A DNA stretch of 64,000 nucleotides, taken from assembly GCF_000525795.1 (NCBI RefSeq), contig NZ_AOCG01000003.1:1-64000 (forward strand). The letters run 5' to 3'. The notes below the pieces were generated by a model. The model did not search any database. It saw only the letters and a list, made by a program, of their open reading frames with translations, and had not been told where the DNA came from. Made by a program: the position numbers and the translations under genes. Of the stretch, positions 51,843 through 61,456 are shown in pieces; position 1 is the stretch's first letter, and each line of letters starts with the position of its first letter. This DNA comes from Listeria aquatica FSL S10-1188 (lineage in GTDB: Bacteria; Bacillota; Bacilli; Lactobacillales; Listeriaceae).

Positions 51843-52334
51843 TTATTTAGCTTCTGGAATCACGATATTCCATTCTGCCAATTCTTTTTTCTCTGGCGTA
51901 TAGGATAATTTAGCATTTTTTATACTCTTAGGTATTTCAAACGAAACTTTCCCTTCTAATGTTTTTCCTGGTTGAAAAGCATCCCCGAAGGTACTTCCAT
52001 TAGCCGATACTTTGTAAGTTTTACCCTTTGCCTTCATAGTAAAGTCATAAGCCCCTACCCCAACTTCTGCAACATCATTATTTGTAAATTTCATTTCTAG
52101 TGTGACAAGATTCTTATCACCTTTACCGTTTTCGGTCGTCTTAACGTTTACTATTTTCATATCAATCTTATTTACCGTTTTTGTAACATACATTTCTTCT
52201 TTAGATGTTTTTGCCGTTTCTGTTTTGTCACTTTTACTATCTGACTGACTATTTGAAGTAGAACTACATCCCGTTGCTACAATCATCACAATAACAGCAA
52301 CTAGCATACTTAAAAAAACTTTTCTTTTTTTCAT
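51843..52334 (-). CDS. DUF4352-type lipoprotein
   Basis: 163 aa. Signal peptide with lipobox IVATGCSS (Cys lipidated), a Ser/Lys/Thr-rich spacer, then an Ig-like DUF4352 domain (NLVTLEMKFTNNDVAEVGVG, GKVSFEIPKS). It is the first gene of the presumed glycan operon, 22 bases before the dehydrogenase. Function unknown; the fold usually binds partners at the membrane surface. Confidence 0.8.
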   Translation of the reverse strand: MKKRKVFLSMLVAVIVMIVATGCSSTSNSQSDSKSDKTETAKTSKEEMYVTKTVNKIDMKIVNVKTTENGKGDKNLVTLEMKFTNNDVAEVGVGAYDFTMKAKGKTYKVSANGSTFGDAFQPGKTLEGKVSFEIPKSIKNAKLSYTPEKKELAEWNIVIPEAK

Positions 52335-52367
52335 TTTTCAAATTCACCTTATTCTTCATAGTAATAT

Positions 52368-52395
52368 AAAGGACTGCTTGACTTAACAGTCCTTT
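52368..52395 (-). terminator. Hairpin after the lectin/MucBP gene
   Basis: AAAGGACTG pairs with CAGTCCTTT around an 10-base loop. The T tract on the minus strand is short, so read-through into the glycan operon is possible. Confidence 0.6.
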
Positions 52396-52405
52396 ATATC
52401 AATTT

Positions 52406-55132
52406 TTATTTGGTAAGAACGACATTTGCTTGTGCAAATACTGTGTTAGAATCATCCATACCGATAACTTCTACTTTACTAGCTTCCGTAATCCCTTTAT
52501 CCTTTGCGTAGTAACGGAAAGTGCCATCCGCATTTACTACTGTAAATGAGGTAAGTGTTGTGCCGTCCACTTTAAGTCCAACACGTTTCACGTTGCCAGT
52601 TACTTTACCTGTAATATAGCTCGTTCCCACTTTATAGCTATCTGGTGTAATGGTTCCTGTCAAATCGACAACTTTTACCGTTGCCCGACTCAACTCTTCG
52701 CCTCTTGCACTTAGCCCAATAACCTCTACCTGACTCCCTGCTTTAATATTTTTGTCATTAACAAAGTAGCTGTATGTGCCATCACTTTTAACAAGAGTTA
52801 GTGCATTCGGATAAGCTTTACCATCAACTGATATGGTCACTTTGGTTACGTCTCCAGTGGCTGTACCCGTCACATAGTAGTCTCCTACGTTAAACGTGTC
52901 AGCTGAAATTGTACCCGATGCACCAATGATCGGAACTGCATCGCGATCTAATTCTTCATAATTAGAACTATAACCAATCACTTCTACTTTACTATCTGCA
53001 GTTAAATTTAAACCGCCCACATAGTATTTAAAAGTTCCATCCGGATTTACCACGACAATCGACGTTTTTTCTACTCCATCAACGGAAATACGTACTTTAG
53101 CCACATCTCCCGTACTTGTCCCCGTGATATAGCTACTTCCAACTTTATATTCATCTGCTGTAATGGTTCCCGAACCAGCAACAAGTTGGACAGGTTTACG
53201 ATCTAATTCCACGCCATTTTTACTTAACCCGACAAGTTCAACATTTTGATCGATACTTGTCACCACATCGCGTGCATAATAATTAATTTTTCCATCTTTC
53301 ACAGGAATGGTTTTTCCTGTATAAACACCATCAACATATAACTGAACTTTCGTAATGGTACCTGTATAAGTTCCTGTAATGTAGGAATCCGTTCCTACTT
53401 TGAAAGTATTCGGACTCAGAACGCCACCGCTTTTAATCAAATTAACTTTAGCACGATCGAGCTCTTTTCCATTAATGTCATAAGCAACGACTTCTACATT
53501 TTGATTCGTATCTAAAATCTTAGTTGACCCTACATAAAGACTGTATGGGCTTGAAGTTGGGAATTTTTGACCAGACATTTTACCATCGATCATGATGACA
53601 AGTTTATGAACATCTCCCGTATAAGTTCCTGTTACAGTCCAGTCTTCACCAATGATGAAATCATCTGCTGTAACTGTTCCTTTAAGAACCCGATCGTAAT
53701 AAACTGTAATGTCTTTATCGCCTGTTCCCATCGTTCCAGTTAAACTCTCTGAAGATGAGTTATACGTATAATCTGTAATGGTTTCCTTAGGAACGCTGTA
53801 ACTATCTCCTTCTTTTACAGTAGCTGTATAATCAGCATGAATTTGCTTACCCGTTTCTTTATCGACATAGTGTGCAGTTAACTTATGCTCAGCAATATTT
53901 TTTGTATAGTAAAGTGTAATTTCTTTGTCGACGCTTCCCATTGTTCCAGTTAAGCTATCTGAAGAAGAGTCATACGTATAATCTGCAATAGTTTCTTTAG
54001 GCGCAGTATAAGCATCTCCTTCTTTCACATTAGCTACATAATCTGTATGAACTGTTTCACCAGTGTCTTTATCCACATAATGAACTGTCAATTTATGATT
54101 TTCTTTTTTATTATAATAAAGCGTTACTTCACGATCTTGCATACCCATTGTTCCAGTCAACGGATCTGAAGAAGAGTCATACGTATAATCCGCAATTTCA
54201 TCATTAGGAATAGAATACGTATTTCCTTCAGTCACATTAACAGAGTAATCATCTTTTAATTTTTGACCTGTCTTTTTATCGACATAATGAGCAGTTACCT
54301 TGTGTTGCTGAGGCAATTCATTGATTCCAATTAGAAAATCATGTGCTCCCGTGCGATGTCCAGTTGAGCCTGTGAATCCCCAGTAAACTTCATTCGATCC
54401 AAAAGTTGTATTTGGGTCAATTACGTAAGAATTACTTACACCATTAAATGTATAAGTAAACTTATGATTTGTTGCATCCCAGTGGATGCTAAGTTTCTTC
54501 CACGAGCCATCTGCGATTTGCTCTGTCATATAACTGACTGCATTATGTGGCTGAGCTTCAAGTTTTCCAAGATTTTGTGGAGTCACAAAAGCGGTATGAC
54601 CATATGTGTTTTCAATTAAATTCTGATCATAAGCATCTAGGTCCGAATTATTAAAGTAAGAATCATATTCAAAAGATAAAGCGTTTTGAATATATGAACC
54701 ATCCCAAGAATAAGCACCAAGCGCTTGTCCATCATCTCCAAGTGCAGTTATCCCTCTGCTGTCGTTGTGCATTGTAAAGGTGATTCCATCTGCAAACTTC
54801 GAATCTGGATCAGTTTTACCAAAATACAAGTAAGCTCCAAGTGTAAAGTCTTTAGATAAATTCAGTTTATAGTTTGCAAATATGGATCCTGCTTGATAAT
54901 ACCCTGTAGCGAGGCTAACCGCTTTCCCATCACTACTAATTGATGCATTTCCATTACCTGGTTCAAAAGTCTTTGTTAAATCTTCAATTTCTTCTGGTGG
55001 AGCTGGTACATCAGAGGTTGATGTATCTGCTGCTTTCGCTTTTTGCTCCCACGGTCCAGCAACATTTAAGACAGGCGCAACCGTCAGAAAAGCAATAAAT
55101 AAAGAAATAATACCCTTTTTCAACAATTTCAT
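52406..55132 (-). CDS. Secreted lectin-like adhesin with MucBP and Ig repeats
   Basis: 908 aa, intact. Signal peptide (1-~34, ending QKAKAAD). An L-type lectin-like domain (~45-280) has FADGITFTMHNDSRG and ALSFEYDSYFNN, the motifs of bacterial legume-lectin folds. Three MucBP repeats follow (HKVTAHYVDKKTGQ, HKLTVHYVDKDTGE, HKLTAHYVDKETGK), then five Ig repeats of ~85 residues with an ITGTYTGTITKV-type core. It ends without LPXTG or membrane tail. Likely sugar/mucin binding at the cell surface. It is a relative of the 37028-39129 product, with a lectin domain added. Confidence 0.88.
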   Translation of the reverse strand: MKLLKKGIISLFIAFLTVAPVLNVAGPWEQKAKAADTSTSDVPAPPEEIEDLTKTFEPGNGNASISSDGKAVSLATGYYQAGSIFANYKLNLSKDFTLGAYLYFGKTDPDSKFADGITFTMHNDSRGITALGDDGQALGAYSWDGSYIQNALSFEYDSYFNNSDLDAYDQNLIENTYGHTAFVTPQNLGKLEAQPHNAVSYMTEQIADGSWKKLSIHWDATNHKFTYTFNGVSNSYVIDPNTTFGSNEVYWGFTGSTGHRTGAHDFLIGINELPQQHKVTAHYVDKKTGQKLKDDYSVNVTEGNTYSIPNDEIADYTYDSSSDPLTGTMGMQDREVTLYYNKKENHKLTVHYVDKDTGETVHTDYVANVKEGDAYTAPKETIADYTYDSSSDSLTGTMGSVDKEITLYYTKNIAEHKLTAHYVDKETGKQIHADYTATVKEGDSYSVPKETITDYTYNSSSESLTGTMGTGDKDITVYYDRVLKGTVTADDFIIGEDWTVTGTYTGDVHKLVIMIDGKMSGQKFPTSSPYSLYVGSTKILDTNQNVEVVAYDINGKELDRAKVNLIKSGGVLSPNTFKVGTDSYITGTYTGTITKVQLYVDGVYTGKTIPVKDGKINYYARDVVTSIDQNVELVGLSKNGVELDRKPVQLVAGSGTITADEYKVGSSYITGTSTGDVAKVRISVDGVEKTSIVVVNPDGTFKYYVGGLNLTADSKVEVIGYSSNYEELDRDAVPIIGASGTISADTFNVGDYYVTGTATGDVTKVTISVDGKAYPNALTLVKSDGTYSYFVNDKNIKAGSQVEVIGLSARGEELSRATVKVVDLTGTITPDSYKVGTSYITGKVTGNVKRVGLKVDGTTLTSFTVVNADGTFRYYAKDKGITEASKVEVIGMDDSNTVFAQANVVLTK

Positions 55133-55269
55133 TTCTATCAGTACTCCTTTAACTTCTTATATTGGGAAAGACATCGGTCCTCCACCATAGTTCCATATAT
55201 TCTCTATTTTTATGCAAATGATATATAGGTTTGTCTTCATCATCTATCTTTACTACACGATCTGAAGTT

Positions 55270-55283
55270 TGGATCACCTCCTT
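55270..55283 (-). promoter_or_regulatory. Extended Shine-Dalgarno (AAGGAGGTGATCCA) in the lectin leader
   Basis: The minus strand reads AAGGAGGTGATCCA, complementary over all 14 bases to the 3' end of 16S rRNA. The gene start is about 138 bases further on and has its own AAAGGAG, so this is not the gene's own start signal. A short frame follows without a start codon at normal spacing. Confidence 0.55.
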
Positions 55284-55328
55284 CAAAAAAACTATTTGGT
55301 AAGATTAATTATAAGTCGGTAACCTCTT

Positions 55329-55349
55329 AAAAGCAGTTCATTTTTTTTT
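55329..55349. promoter_or_regulatory. Shared island motif, copy 1
   Basis: AAAAGCAGTTCA followed by exactly nine T. The same 21 bases occur at 59898-59918, also in an island promoter region. Possible binding site for one of the island regulators. Confidence 0.4.
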
Positions 55350-55431
55350 GTTAAAATTTTTAAAAACAAGTACCTCAAGTACTGGCTAGTTAAAAGTCAT
55401 TTTCTAAGTTCATCTATTTTTTAAATAAAAA

Positions 55432-55483
55432 AAAGATAGCTTGATCAACTGAGTGTTTCCACTCGTTTTCAAACTATCTTTCA
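55432..55483 (-). terminator. Terminator of the LPHTG adhesin gene
   Basis: AAAGATAGCTTGA and TCAAACTATCTTT form the base of a long stem with further pairing (GAGTG/CACTC) at the top; T residues follow on the minus strand. Confidence 0.75.
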
Positions 55484-55523
55484 CTTAATTAAATCTATTT
55501 TATTTTTCTTTTAGAGCGCTTTA

Positions 55524-58500
55524 TTATTTGCTTTGGCGTCTTCTTTTCAAAGTACTTACGCAAAGTCCTGCTACTAGTAGAAGCCCAGCAAATAAGAACA
55601 TTGGGTCATTTGTATCGCCTGTATGCGGAAGCGCTCCTTTGTTACTTATTGGATCTTTAGGGTCTTTCGGATCAGGTGGGATCACAGTTGGGATCTCATG
55701 TGTCTGAATGGTGTCATCTGTTCCAAAATCGAAATTTCCTCGGTTCGGAATTCCCCCTTGTTTAATAAAAGCAATGATTTGTTTATCTGTCGCATCTGGC
55801 TTGATTTTTGTAGTAATCGTCATCGTGTAGGTATGACCAGCAAGAAAAGCGTAGCTGCCATCTTTTTTAGCTATTTTAAAGACTATATGATTGCCGTCTT
55901 TTGTCAATACACCTTCATTTGTTACATCTTTTCCATTTTCATCCACTACTTTAATCGCTTCGATATCAAGAATTGGATTAACATCGTCTTTGATCGCGGC
56001 CCGTTTCCAGTTTGCCGTATCATTTCCAAACGAAGTAGCAATGTGCCAATCAAATGATTCATCTTTATTTTTCAAGGTATATTGCTGTTCACCTTCAACA
56101 TCTTTATGAATCGATGGGGCTACTTTGACCTCATTCTTAGCTACTATTTGTACTGGTTCTGCTTGTGTATTCGTAATCGTAAATTTGTGTGGGGTATTAT
56201 CCAGTACATAACCTTTAGGTGCTTTTGTTTCTACAAATTGATAGTCTCCTGGAGCTAAATCTTTTACTAGAAGTTTTCCATTATCATCTGTTTTAAGTTT
56301 TGCTTGTATCGTTTTCCCACTATTATCTTGTAATTCAAACTCTGCATCTGCTAACGTTTTACTACTATCAGCAGAATCTACTTTCGTAAGTTCCACATCA
56401 CCAGGTTGTTGCGTATTTTCGATCACCACACTAACAGCCTCAGTTTGCGTATTTGTAATTGTAAATTTATGCGGTGTACTGTCAAGGACATAGCCAACTG
56501 GCGCTTTCGTTTCTACAAATTGATAGTCGCCTGGCTCTAAATCTTCTACCGCAATTTGACCCGTTTCATTCGTCACCAAACCAGTTTGCAAGGTTGTTCC
56601 TGCATGGTCTTGCAGACTGAATTCTGCACCTGCTAACGCTTTTGTTACATCATCTTTATCTACTTTTGTCAAAACGACATCGCCGGGTTGTTGTGTGTTT
56701 TTCGCTACCACTTGCACTGGCTCTGTTTGCGTATTGACAATAGTAAATTTGTGTGGGGTAGTATCCAGTACATAACCTGTTGGTGCTTTTGTTTCCACAA
56801 ATTGATAATCACCAGCTTTTAAATCTTTCACCGAAATTTCACCAGCAGCATTTGTGACAAGGCCTTTTTCAATAGTTTTCCCAGTAGCATCTTGCAAACT
56901 AAATTCTGCACTTTCTAAACTCTTACTCGAATCCTTTGAGTCCACTTTTTTCAAAACAACATCCCCAGTACGTTCAGTGTTTTCAGCCTTCACTTGAACT
57001 GCACTCGTTTGCGTATTTGTAATGGTGAAATCAATTGGGGTAGCATCTAACACATAACCTGTTGGTGCTTTTGTTTCTACAAATTGATAGTCTCCTGGAG
57101 CTAAATCTTTTACTGTAAGCTGACCTATTTCATTTGTTTTCAGATCTGATTGAATAGTGATTCCCGTACTATTTTTCAAACTGAACTCTGCGCCTGCTAA
57201 AGTTTTCGAAGTGTCTGCTTTATCCACTTTTGTTAGAACTACATCTCCTGGTTGCTGTGTGTTTTCAGCTGTTACTTTGACAGCTTCCGTTTGCGTATTT
57301 GTAATCGTAAACTCATGAGGAGTGGCATCTAGTACATAACCTGTTGGTGCTTTTGTTTCTACAAATTGATAATTTCCAGGTGCCAGATCTTTTACTGTAA
57401 GTTGTCCATTTGCATCTGTCGTTAAACCTGTTTGAACAACTGCTCCTGTACTATCTTGCAAACTAAATTCTGCACCTGACAATGTTTTGGTTGCATCATC
57501 TTTATCTACTTTTGTTAAAACTACATCTCCAGGTTGTTGCGTATTCTCGATCATTATTTGAGTGGCACTTGTTTGTGTATTTGTAATCGTAAATTTGTGC
57601 GGGGTAGTATCTAAAACATAACCTGGTAATGTTTTAGTTTCAACAAATTGATAATTTCCTGGTTCCAAGTCTTGGACTGTGATTTGTCCACTTTCATTCG
57701 TAACAAGACCAGTTTGCAGGTCAACTCCTGCGGCATTTTGCAAGCTGAATTCCACGCCTGAAAGCGTTTTGCTATTGTCAGCAGAATCTACTTTTGTTAA
57801 AGTAACATCTCCCGGTTGTTGCGTATTAGTTGCACTTACTTCAAGTGGTACATCTGTGTTGTCTGAAGTAATGGTAAATGGAATAGGCGTAGCATCTAAT
57901 ACATAGCCAATTGGTGCTTTTGTTTCTACAAATTGATAATCTCCAAAAGGCAACCCATCTACAGAAATTTGTCCATTTGCATCCGTTGTCAGTCCTGATT
58001 TTATAACAGTTCCAGAATTGTCTTGAATACTAAACTCAGCACCTGGGAGTTTTTGCGAGCTATCCTTTGCATCAGTTTTCGTAAGCACAACCGAACCTGT
58101 TGTCACATAATCAAACGAAACGATTTGAAATTGTTGTAAGTTGTATTTATTCCCTGTTGAGGCTGAAACGATAAAGGCTAGTGAATTTTCACTGTTCCAT
58201 TCAGTAATGTTTTTCGACCAAGTCTTTCCTTCATAAGTGACAGTCATTGTTCTTGTATCGCCATCATAAGAAAACTGGATGTCTTTGAATTGATTGCTTG
58301 TCGGTTGTTCAATTACAGAAGCAGGGGCATCTGCTCCTTCATAAGTATGTGCAATACCACTATTGTCATTGTAAACAAAACCACCAAATGAAGGAGTACT
58401 TGTATCAGGTGGAATTGGTGTGGCAAATTTGTCAGGATCTTTAACGTAATTTGATCCACCTTCAAAATTATAATGCGAATCAGCTTTCCAACCAAATCCA

Positions 58501-58931
58501 CCAGTTAATCCTCCTACACCAAGCGCTCCTCCGTTTGTTCCAATATCCGATGTATTACCTGAATGAAAAGCAAAACCAATACCATCGGCCCCACCTTGAA
58601 TGTTCGATTTATCTCCCAAGTTAATTTTACCTGTTAACGTGAAATCTTTTGTAGTATCAATTTTTTTCTGTAGTGCAAAATTCCCACTTTGATTTCTCAC
58701 ATTTTCCGTTAGAGTTATAATTCCCGAGCTTTGTTCATAAGTTGCCGATCCATTCAGTTCAAAATAATCTAAAAAGTTGTCCGCCGTTACATGAATATTA
58801 CCATCGCTAGGGTCCGCTGCTTGAACTTTTTCTGGACCCAATCCTAAGTTAGAAAACAGGCTTGCTAATACTATTAAAAGAGCTAATCCCCCTGTTGAAA
58901 TTCTTCTTATTTCTTTCTTCAAAACTTTCAT
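55524..58931 (-). CDS. Sortase-anchored adhesin: lectin domain plus seven SpaA/Cna-B repeats, LPHTG signal
   Basis: About 1135 aa, intact. Signal peptide (ending VQAAD), an L-type lectin-like domain (~45-270; GGADGIGFAFHSG), then seven SpaA/Cna-B prealbumin-like repeats of ~90 residues. Each opens with GDVVLTKVDKDD-like and closes with YQFVETKAPTGYVLD; the Lys of LTK and Glu of VETKAP are the usual intramolecular isopeptide pair. A further ~150-residue isopeptide-type domain follows, then a Pro/Asp spacer and the sorting signal LPHTG, hydrophobic span and KRRRQSK tail. Sortase A would link it to peptidoglycan. The ATG at 58931 has GAGAGGAG 7 bases upstream. Confidence 0.93.
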   Translation of the reverse strand: MKVLKKEIRRISTGGLALLIVLASLFSNLGLGPEKVQAADPSDGNIHVTADNFLDYFELNGSATYEQSSGIITLTENVRNQSGNFALQKKIDTTKDFTLTGKINLGDKSNIQGGADGIGFAFHSGNTSDIGTNGGALGVGGLTGGFGWKADSHYNFEGGSNYVKDPDKFATPIPPDTSTPSFGGFVYNDNSGIAHTYEGADAPASVIEQPTSNQFKDIQFSYDGDTRTMTVTYEGKTWSKNITEWNSENSLAFIVSASTGNKYNLQQFQIVSFDYVTTGSVVLTKTDAKDSSQKLPGAEFSIQDNSGTVIKSGLTTDANGQISVDGLPFGDYQFVETKAPIGYVLDATPIPFTITSDNTDVPLEVSATNTQQPGDVTLTKVDSADNSKTLSGVEFSLQNAAGVDLQTGLVTNESGQITVQDLEPGNYQFVETKTLPGYVLDTTPHKFTITNTQTSATQIMIENTQQPGDVVLTKVDKDDATKTLSGAEFSLQDSTGAVVQTGLTTDANGQLTVKDLAPGNYQFVETKAPTGYVLDATPHEFTITNTQTEAVKVTAENTQQPGDVVLTKVDKADTSKTLAGAEFSLKNSTGITIQSDLKTNEIGQLTVKDLAPGDYQFVETKAPTGYVLDATPIDFTITNTQTSAVQVKAENTERTGDVVLKKVDSKDSSKSLESAEFSLQDATGKTIEKGLVTNAAGEISVKDLKAGDYQFVETKAPTGYVLDTTPHKFTIVNTQTEPVQVVAKNTQQPGDVVLTKVDKDDVTKALAGAEFSLQDHAGTTLQTGLVTNETGQIAVEDLEPGDYQFVETKAPVGYVLDSTPHKFTITNTQTEAVSVVIENTQQPGDVELTKVDSADSSKTLADAEFELQDNSGKTIQAKLKTDDNGKLLVKDLAPGDYQFVETKAPKGYVLDNTPHKFTITNTQAEPVQIVAKNEVKVAPSIHKDVEGEQQYTLKNKDESFDWHIATSFGNDTANWKRAAIKDDVNPILDIEAIKVVDENGKDVTNEGVLTKDGNHIVFKIAKKDGSYAFLAGHTYTMTITTKIKPDATDKQIIAFIKQGGIPNRGNFDFGTDDTIQTHEIPTVIPPDPKDPKDPISNKGALPHTGDTNDPMFLFAGLLLVAGLCVSTLKRRRQSK

Positions 58932-59117
58932 TTCCAATCTCCTCTCCAAATAAAACCAACACCTTTATGAAATCTCTAAGAAAGCTTTTAACACATTGAC
59001 ATCATCATGAAAAACTAACTTATCAACGCTCAATTTCAAGTATGACAAAATAAAATGCCACATAAAAGAACCAAAAAATATAACTAGTTTGTGTTTTTTT
59101 TGCACTTTTTGACGATT

Positions 59118-59796
59118 TTATGTCGAATTACTAAAAGGACTTTCCTCCATCCACTTTTTTATGTTAACCTTCCAGATAGTTGTTTTTGTTTCGATAAGCC
59201 CTTTTTTTCGAAAATCCTTGTAAATTTCGTGATACTGCGACAACACTTGCATTAGCAAAACTGGCCAATGTCTTTATTTTTAACCATGCAGGAAGAACAT
59301 AAATAGTTTCTTCTGCTTCTTCCATTTTGTGTCCATATAAATTTTCGAATATCATTTCGATGGCATAAAATAGTCGATTTTCAAGTTTTTCCGTTTCTAA
59401 TATAAGCCTATTTTTCATCGCTTGTTCTTCACTGGATAAAATGGTTGCAAGAAAGTGAGAAAATAGTTGGTCTTCTTCAAGTTGAAGCGAGAACTCATCA
59501 AGGGAAAATTCCACATACTCGATATTTTCTAGTGCTTCAAGATAAAATCGTTCATCATTTAAAATAGTCGAATAGACAAAAGCATCTTTACTGTATAATT
59601 GACAAATGACATCTCGATGCCTATTATTATATCGAAGTGCTAAGGTACCTTTTTTGATGAGAAGTACTTTTCCTTGATTACTGCAGATCCTACCTCCTTT
59701 CCTTTCTCTTTGTATCGGTGACGAAAAATGCCTCCTTATGTGCGACACTAGCAGATCATCTGTTTCGACAAAGCTTTGAAACTCTAAAAAATCCAT
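59118..59796 (-). CDS. Crp/Fnr-family (PrfA-like) regulator at the island (C-terminal frameshift)
   Basis: Residues ~35-120 form a cyclic-nucleotide-domain-like beta roll (KVLLIKKGTLALRYNNRHRD) and the rest a winged helix (LASFANASVVAVSRNLQGFSKKG). As read, the protein ends in RAYRNKNNYLEG. Removing one base from T7 59202-59208 restores GLIETKTTIWKVNIKKW, the normal beta-wing, and a stop at 59118-59120, 225 aa in all. It lies 186 bases upstream of the LPHTG adhesin on the same strand, the same arrangement as the PrfA-like gene at 1028-1721. Likely activator of that adhesin. Confidence 0.8.
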
Positions 59797-60000
59797 GCCT
59801 ATCCATCCTTTATTTTAATTTTTTACATTTGATGATAAAAACTAAAAACATAAAAAATTAATTATCTCTAATGCAAATCATACAAGACAGAATCGGAAAA
59901 AGCAGTTCATTTTTTTTTCAAAAAAATCTCGAAAAAAAATGGACATGTGAACAATAAACAGTCGAAATATTTTTGACTAGTGATGCAGGAGGAATATTTT
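59797..60000. promoter_or_regulatory. Divergent promoter region of the two island regulators
   Basis: This AT-rich stretch serves the PrfA-like gene (minus) and the Mga-like gene (plus). It contains the second copy of the GCAGTTCA-T9 motif (59898-59918) and a strong AGGAGG at 59987-59992 that fixes the Mga-like start. Individual promoters are not clear. Confidence 0.5.
59898..59918. promoter_or_regulatory. Shared island motif, copy 2
   Basis: Identical over 21 bases to 55329-55349, on the same strand. Here it lies 101 bases upstream of the PrfA-like start and 82 bases upstream of the Mga-like start. Confidence 0.4.
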
Positions 60001-61456
60001 GTGAATATCTACCAATTCTTGGATCATTCAGAACAACAAAAGACGTATCTGTTAAGGTTTCTAGAAAGCCATCATGCGGAGTACCTTCCTTCACAGAAGA
60101 TCATGGATTTTTTATCCATTTCGAACTTCAAACTACAGCGATTAATTGATGAAATCAACGAAGACTTTCAAGAACATCCTGAGACGACAAAGTTGCAAAT
60201 AAAGATAGAAAATAAACATTTCATTCACTGTCCTAATTTAACTGAAAAAGATATTTCTTATCTCAAACTTGCTTATTTAGAGAAATCCTATCTTTTCCTT
60301 TTACTACAGGAGCTTATGATTCAGCCAACAAGCATTTATAGCTTTTCCGATAACTTTTATATCAGTAAAACGAAGGCTTACAATGTACAGCAAGAATTGA
60401 TTCAAATTTTGGCTGCATTTAATTTGACAATAAAAGGTGGGAAATTAGTTGGTGATGAAATTATCATTCGTAATCTTTTATACAATATCTACTATAATTT
60501 TTATCACGGTATAAAAGAGCCTCTTATTGAACATATGGATGATAGGGCAAAGCAATATTTTTCAAAATTAAAAACCGAGTTGTCTTCCAATTTACCCGTC
60601 ACACAACGCTTGAAAATTTTTTTTCTTCCTATTTGTGAATTTTTTCCGAATCCAAGCAGAAGAAACCTTAGTTGACTTTATTTCATCGCAAACAGTTCTT
60701 GTTTCTGAAACGGTTCCCGAAGAAACCATTAATAATTTTTTCACTCTGTTTGATTTGTCTGATGAAAATTCTTTTCAAGAAATTAATTATGCAAACCTAT
60801 TCTTTTATGCTGAAAAAATGACGGATCAACTACCAGCAGAACTTCCACATGCAAACTTAAAAAATGTAAAAAAGAATACTACTCAACTAATGAAGCACTT
60901 TAATTTCTTTTTTAACGATAAATATCAAGTCCAACTTGAAGAGCATTACTTTGCAAAAACAGAGACAGAAATTTATCGAATTAACCTGAAATGGGAAATT
61001 TTCCCTACTCCTGTTAATTCTTTTATCTCTGAAAATCAGCTTTCCTACTTTTCAGAGGTTTACCCTGAGTACTATCAATTCCTGACCAATTACTTTGAAA
61101 AAAACATCAAAAGTATAGACTTGATCAATAAAATTGCATTAATGTACGATTATCTGTTTGCATTTATCACCTCCTTTCCAATTGGGGAAATCAGCTCAAA
61201 AATCTATATCTGCGTTGACTTTTCTAGGGGAGCAAACTATTCAGAGTATATCAAGAACAATGTTCTACGTTTCAAATCAATGAATATCATCATTCAAACC
61301 ACTCTTACTGAAGATACTCAATTATTTATTTCAGACTTCTTAATGCCTAATTTACAGTGTGAGACAGTTGTATGGAAAGAGCCGCCATCTCATGCAGATT
61401 GGCAGCTTCTAGGTGACTTGCTTGTTAAAATTCGAAGGAGTAGTGAAGTTAAATGA
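60001..61456 (+). CDS. Mga-family transcriptional regulator (one frameshift)
   Basis: Removing one base from T8 60617-60624 joins FPLNPS-type reading to the downstream frame as LKIFFFLFVNFFRIQAEETL and gives 484 aa, the Mga/AtxA size. N-terminal helix-turn-helix segments (LPSQKIMDFLSISNFKLQRLIDEIN, ~37-61; YISKTKAYNVQQELIQILAAF, ~120-140), a PRD-like helical middle and an EIIB-like C-terminus (SSKIYICVDFSRGANYSEYI). Such regulators control adhesin and pilus genes in streptococci and enterococci. The GTG at 60001 is chosen by AGGAGG 8 bases upstream; earlier GTG/ATG codons precede or overlap that site. Confidence 0.78.

Larger units (their letters stand above)
55133..55523. other. Long leader region of the lectin gene
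   Basis: 391 bases. It holds the terminator of the upstream LPHTG gene (55432-55483), a GCAGTTCA-T9 motif that recurs at 59898-59918, and a perfect 14-base copy of the 16S rRNA 3' end (55270-55283). On the minus strand a 40-odd codon frame runs from the latter to a stop at 55149-55151 but has no properly placed start codon. Promoter and leader functions are likely; no gene is called. Confidence 0.5.

Noticed and set aside
55149-55281. Leader peptide gene of about 43 codons
   Set aside because: The frame is open after an excellent Shine-Dalgarno, but no ATG, GTG or TTG lies at a workable distance, so it is reported only as an observation.
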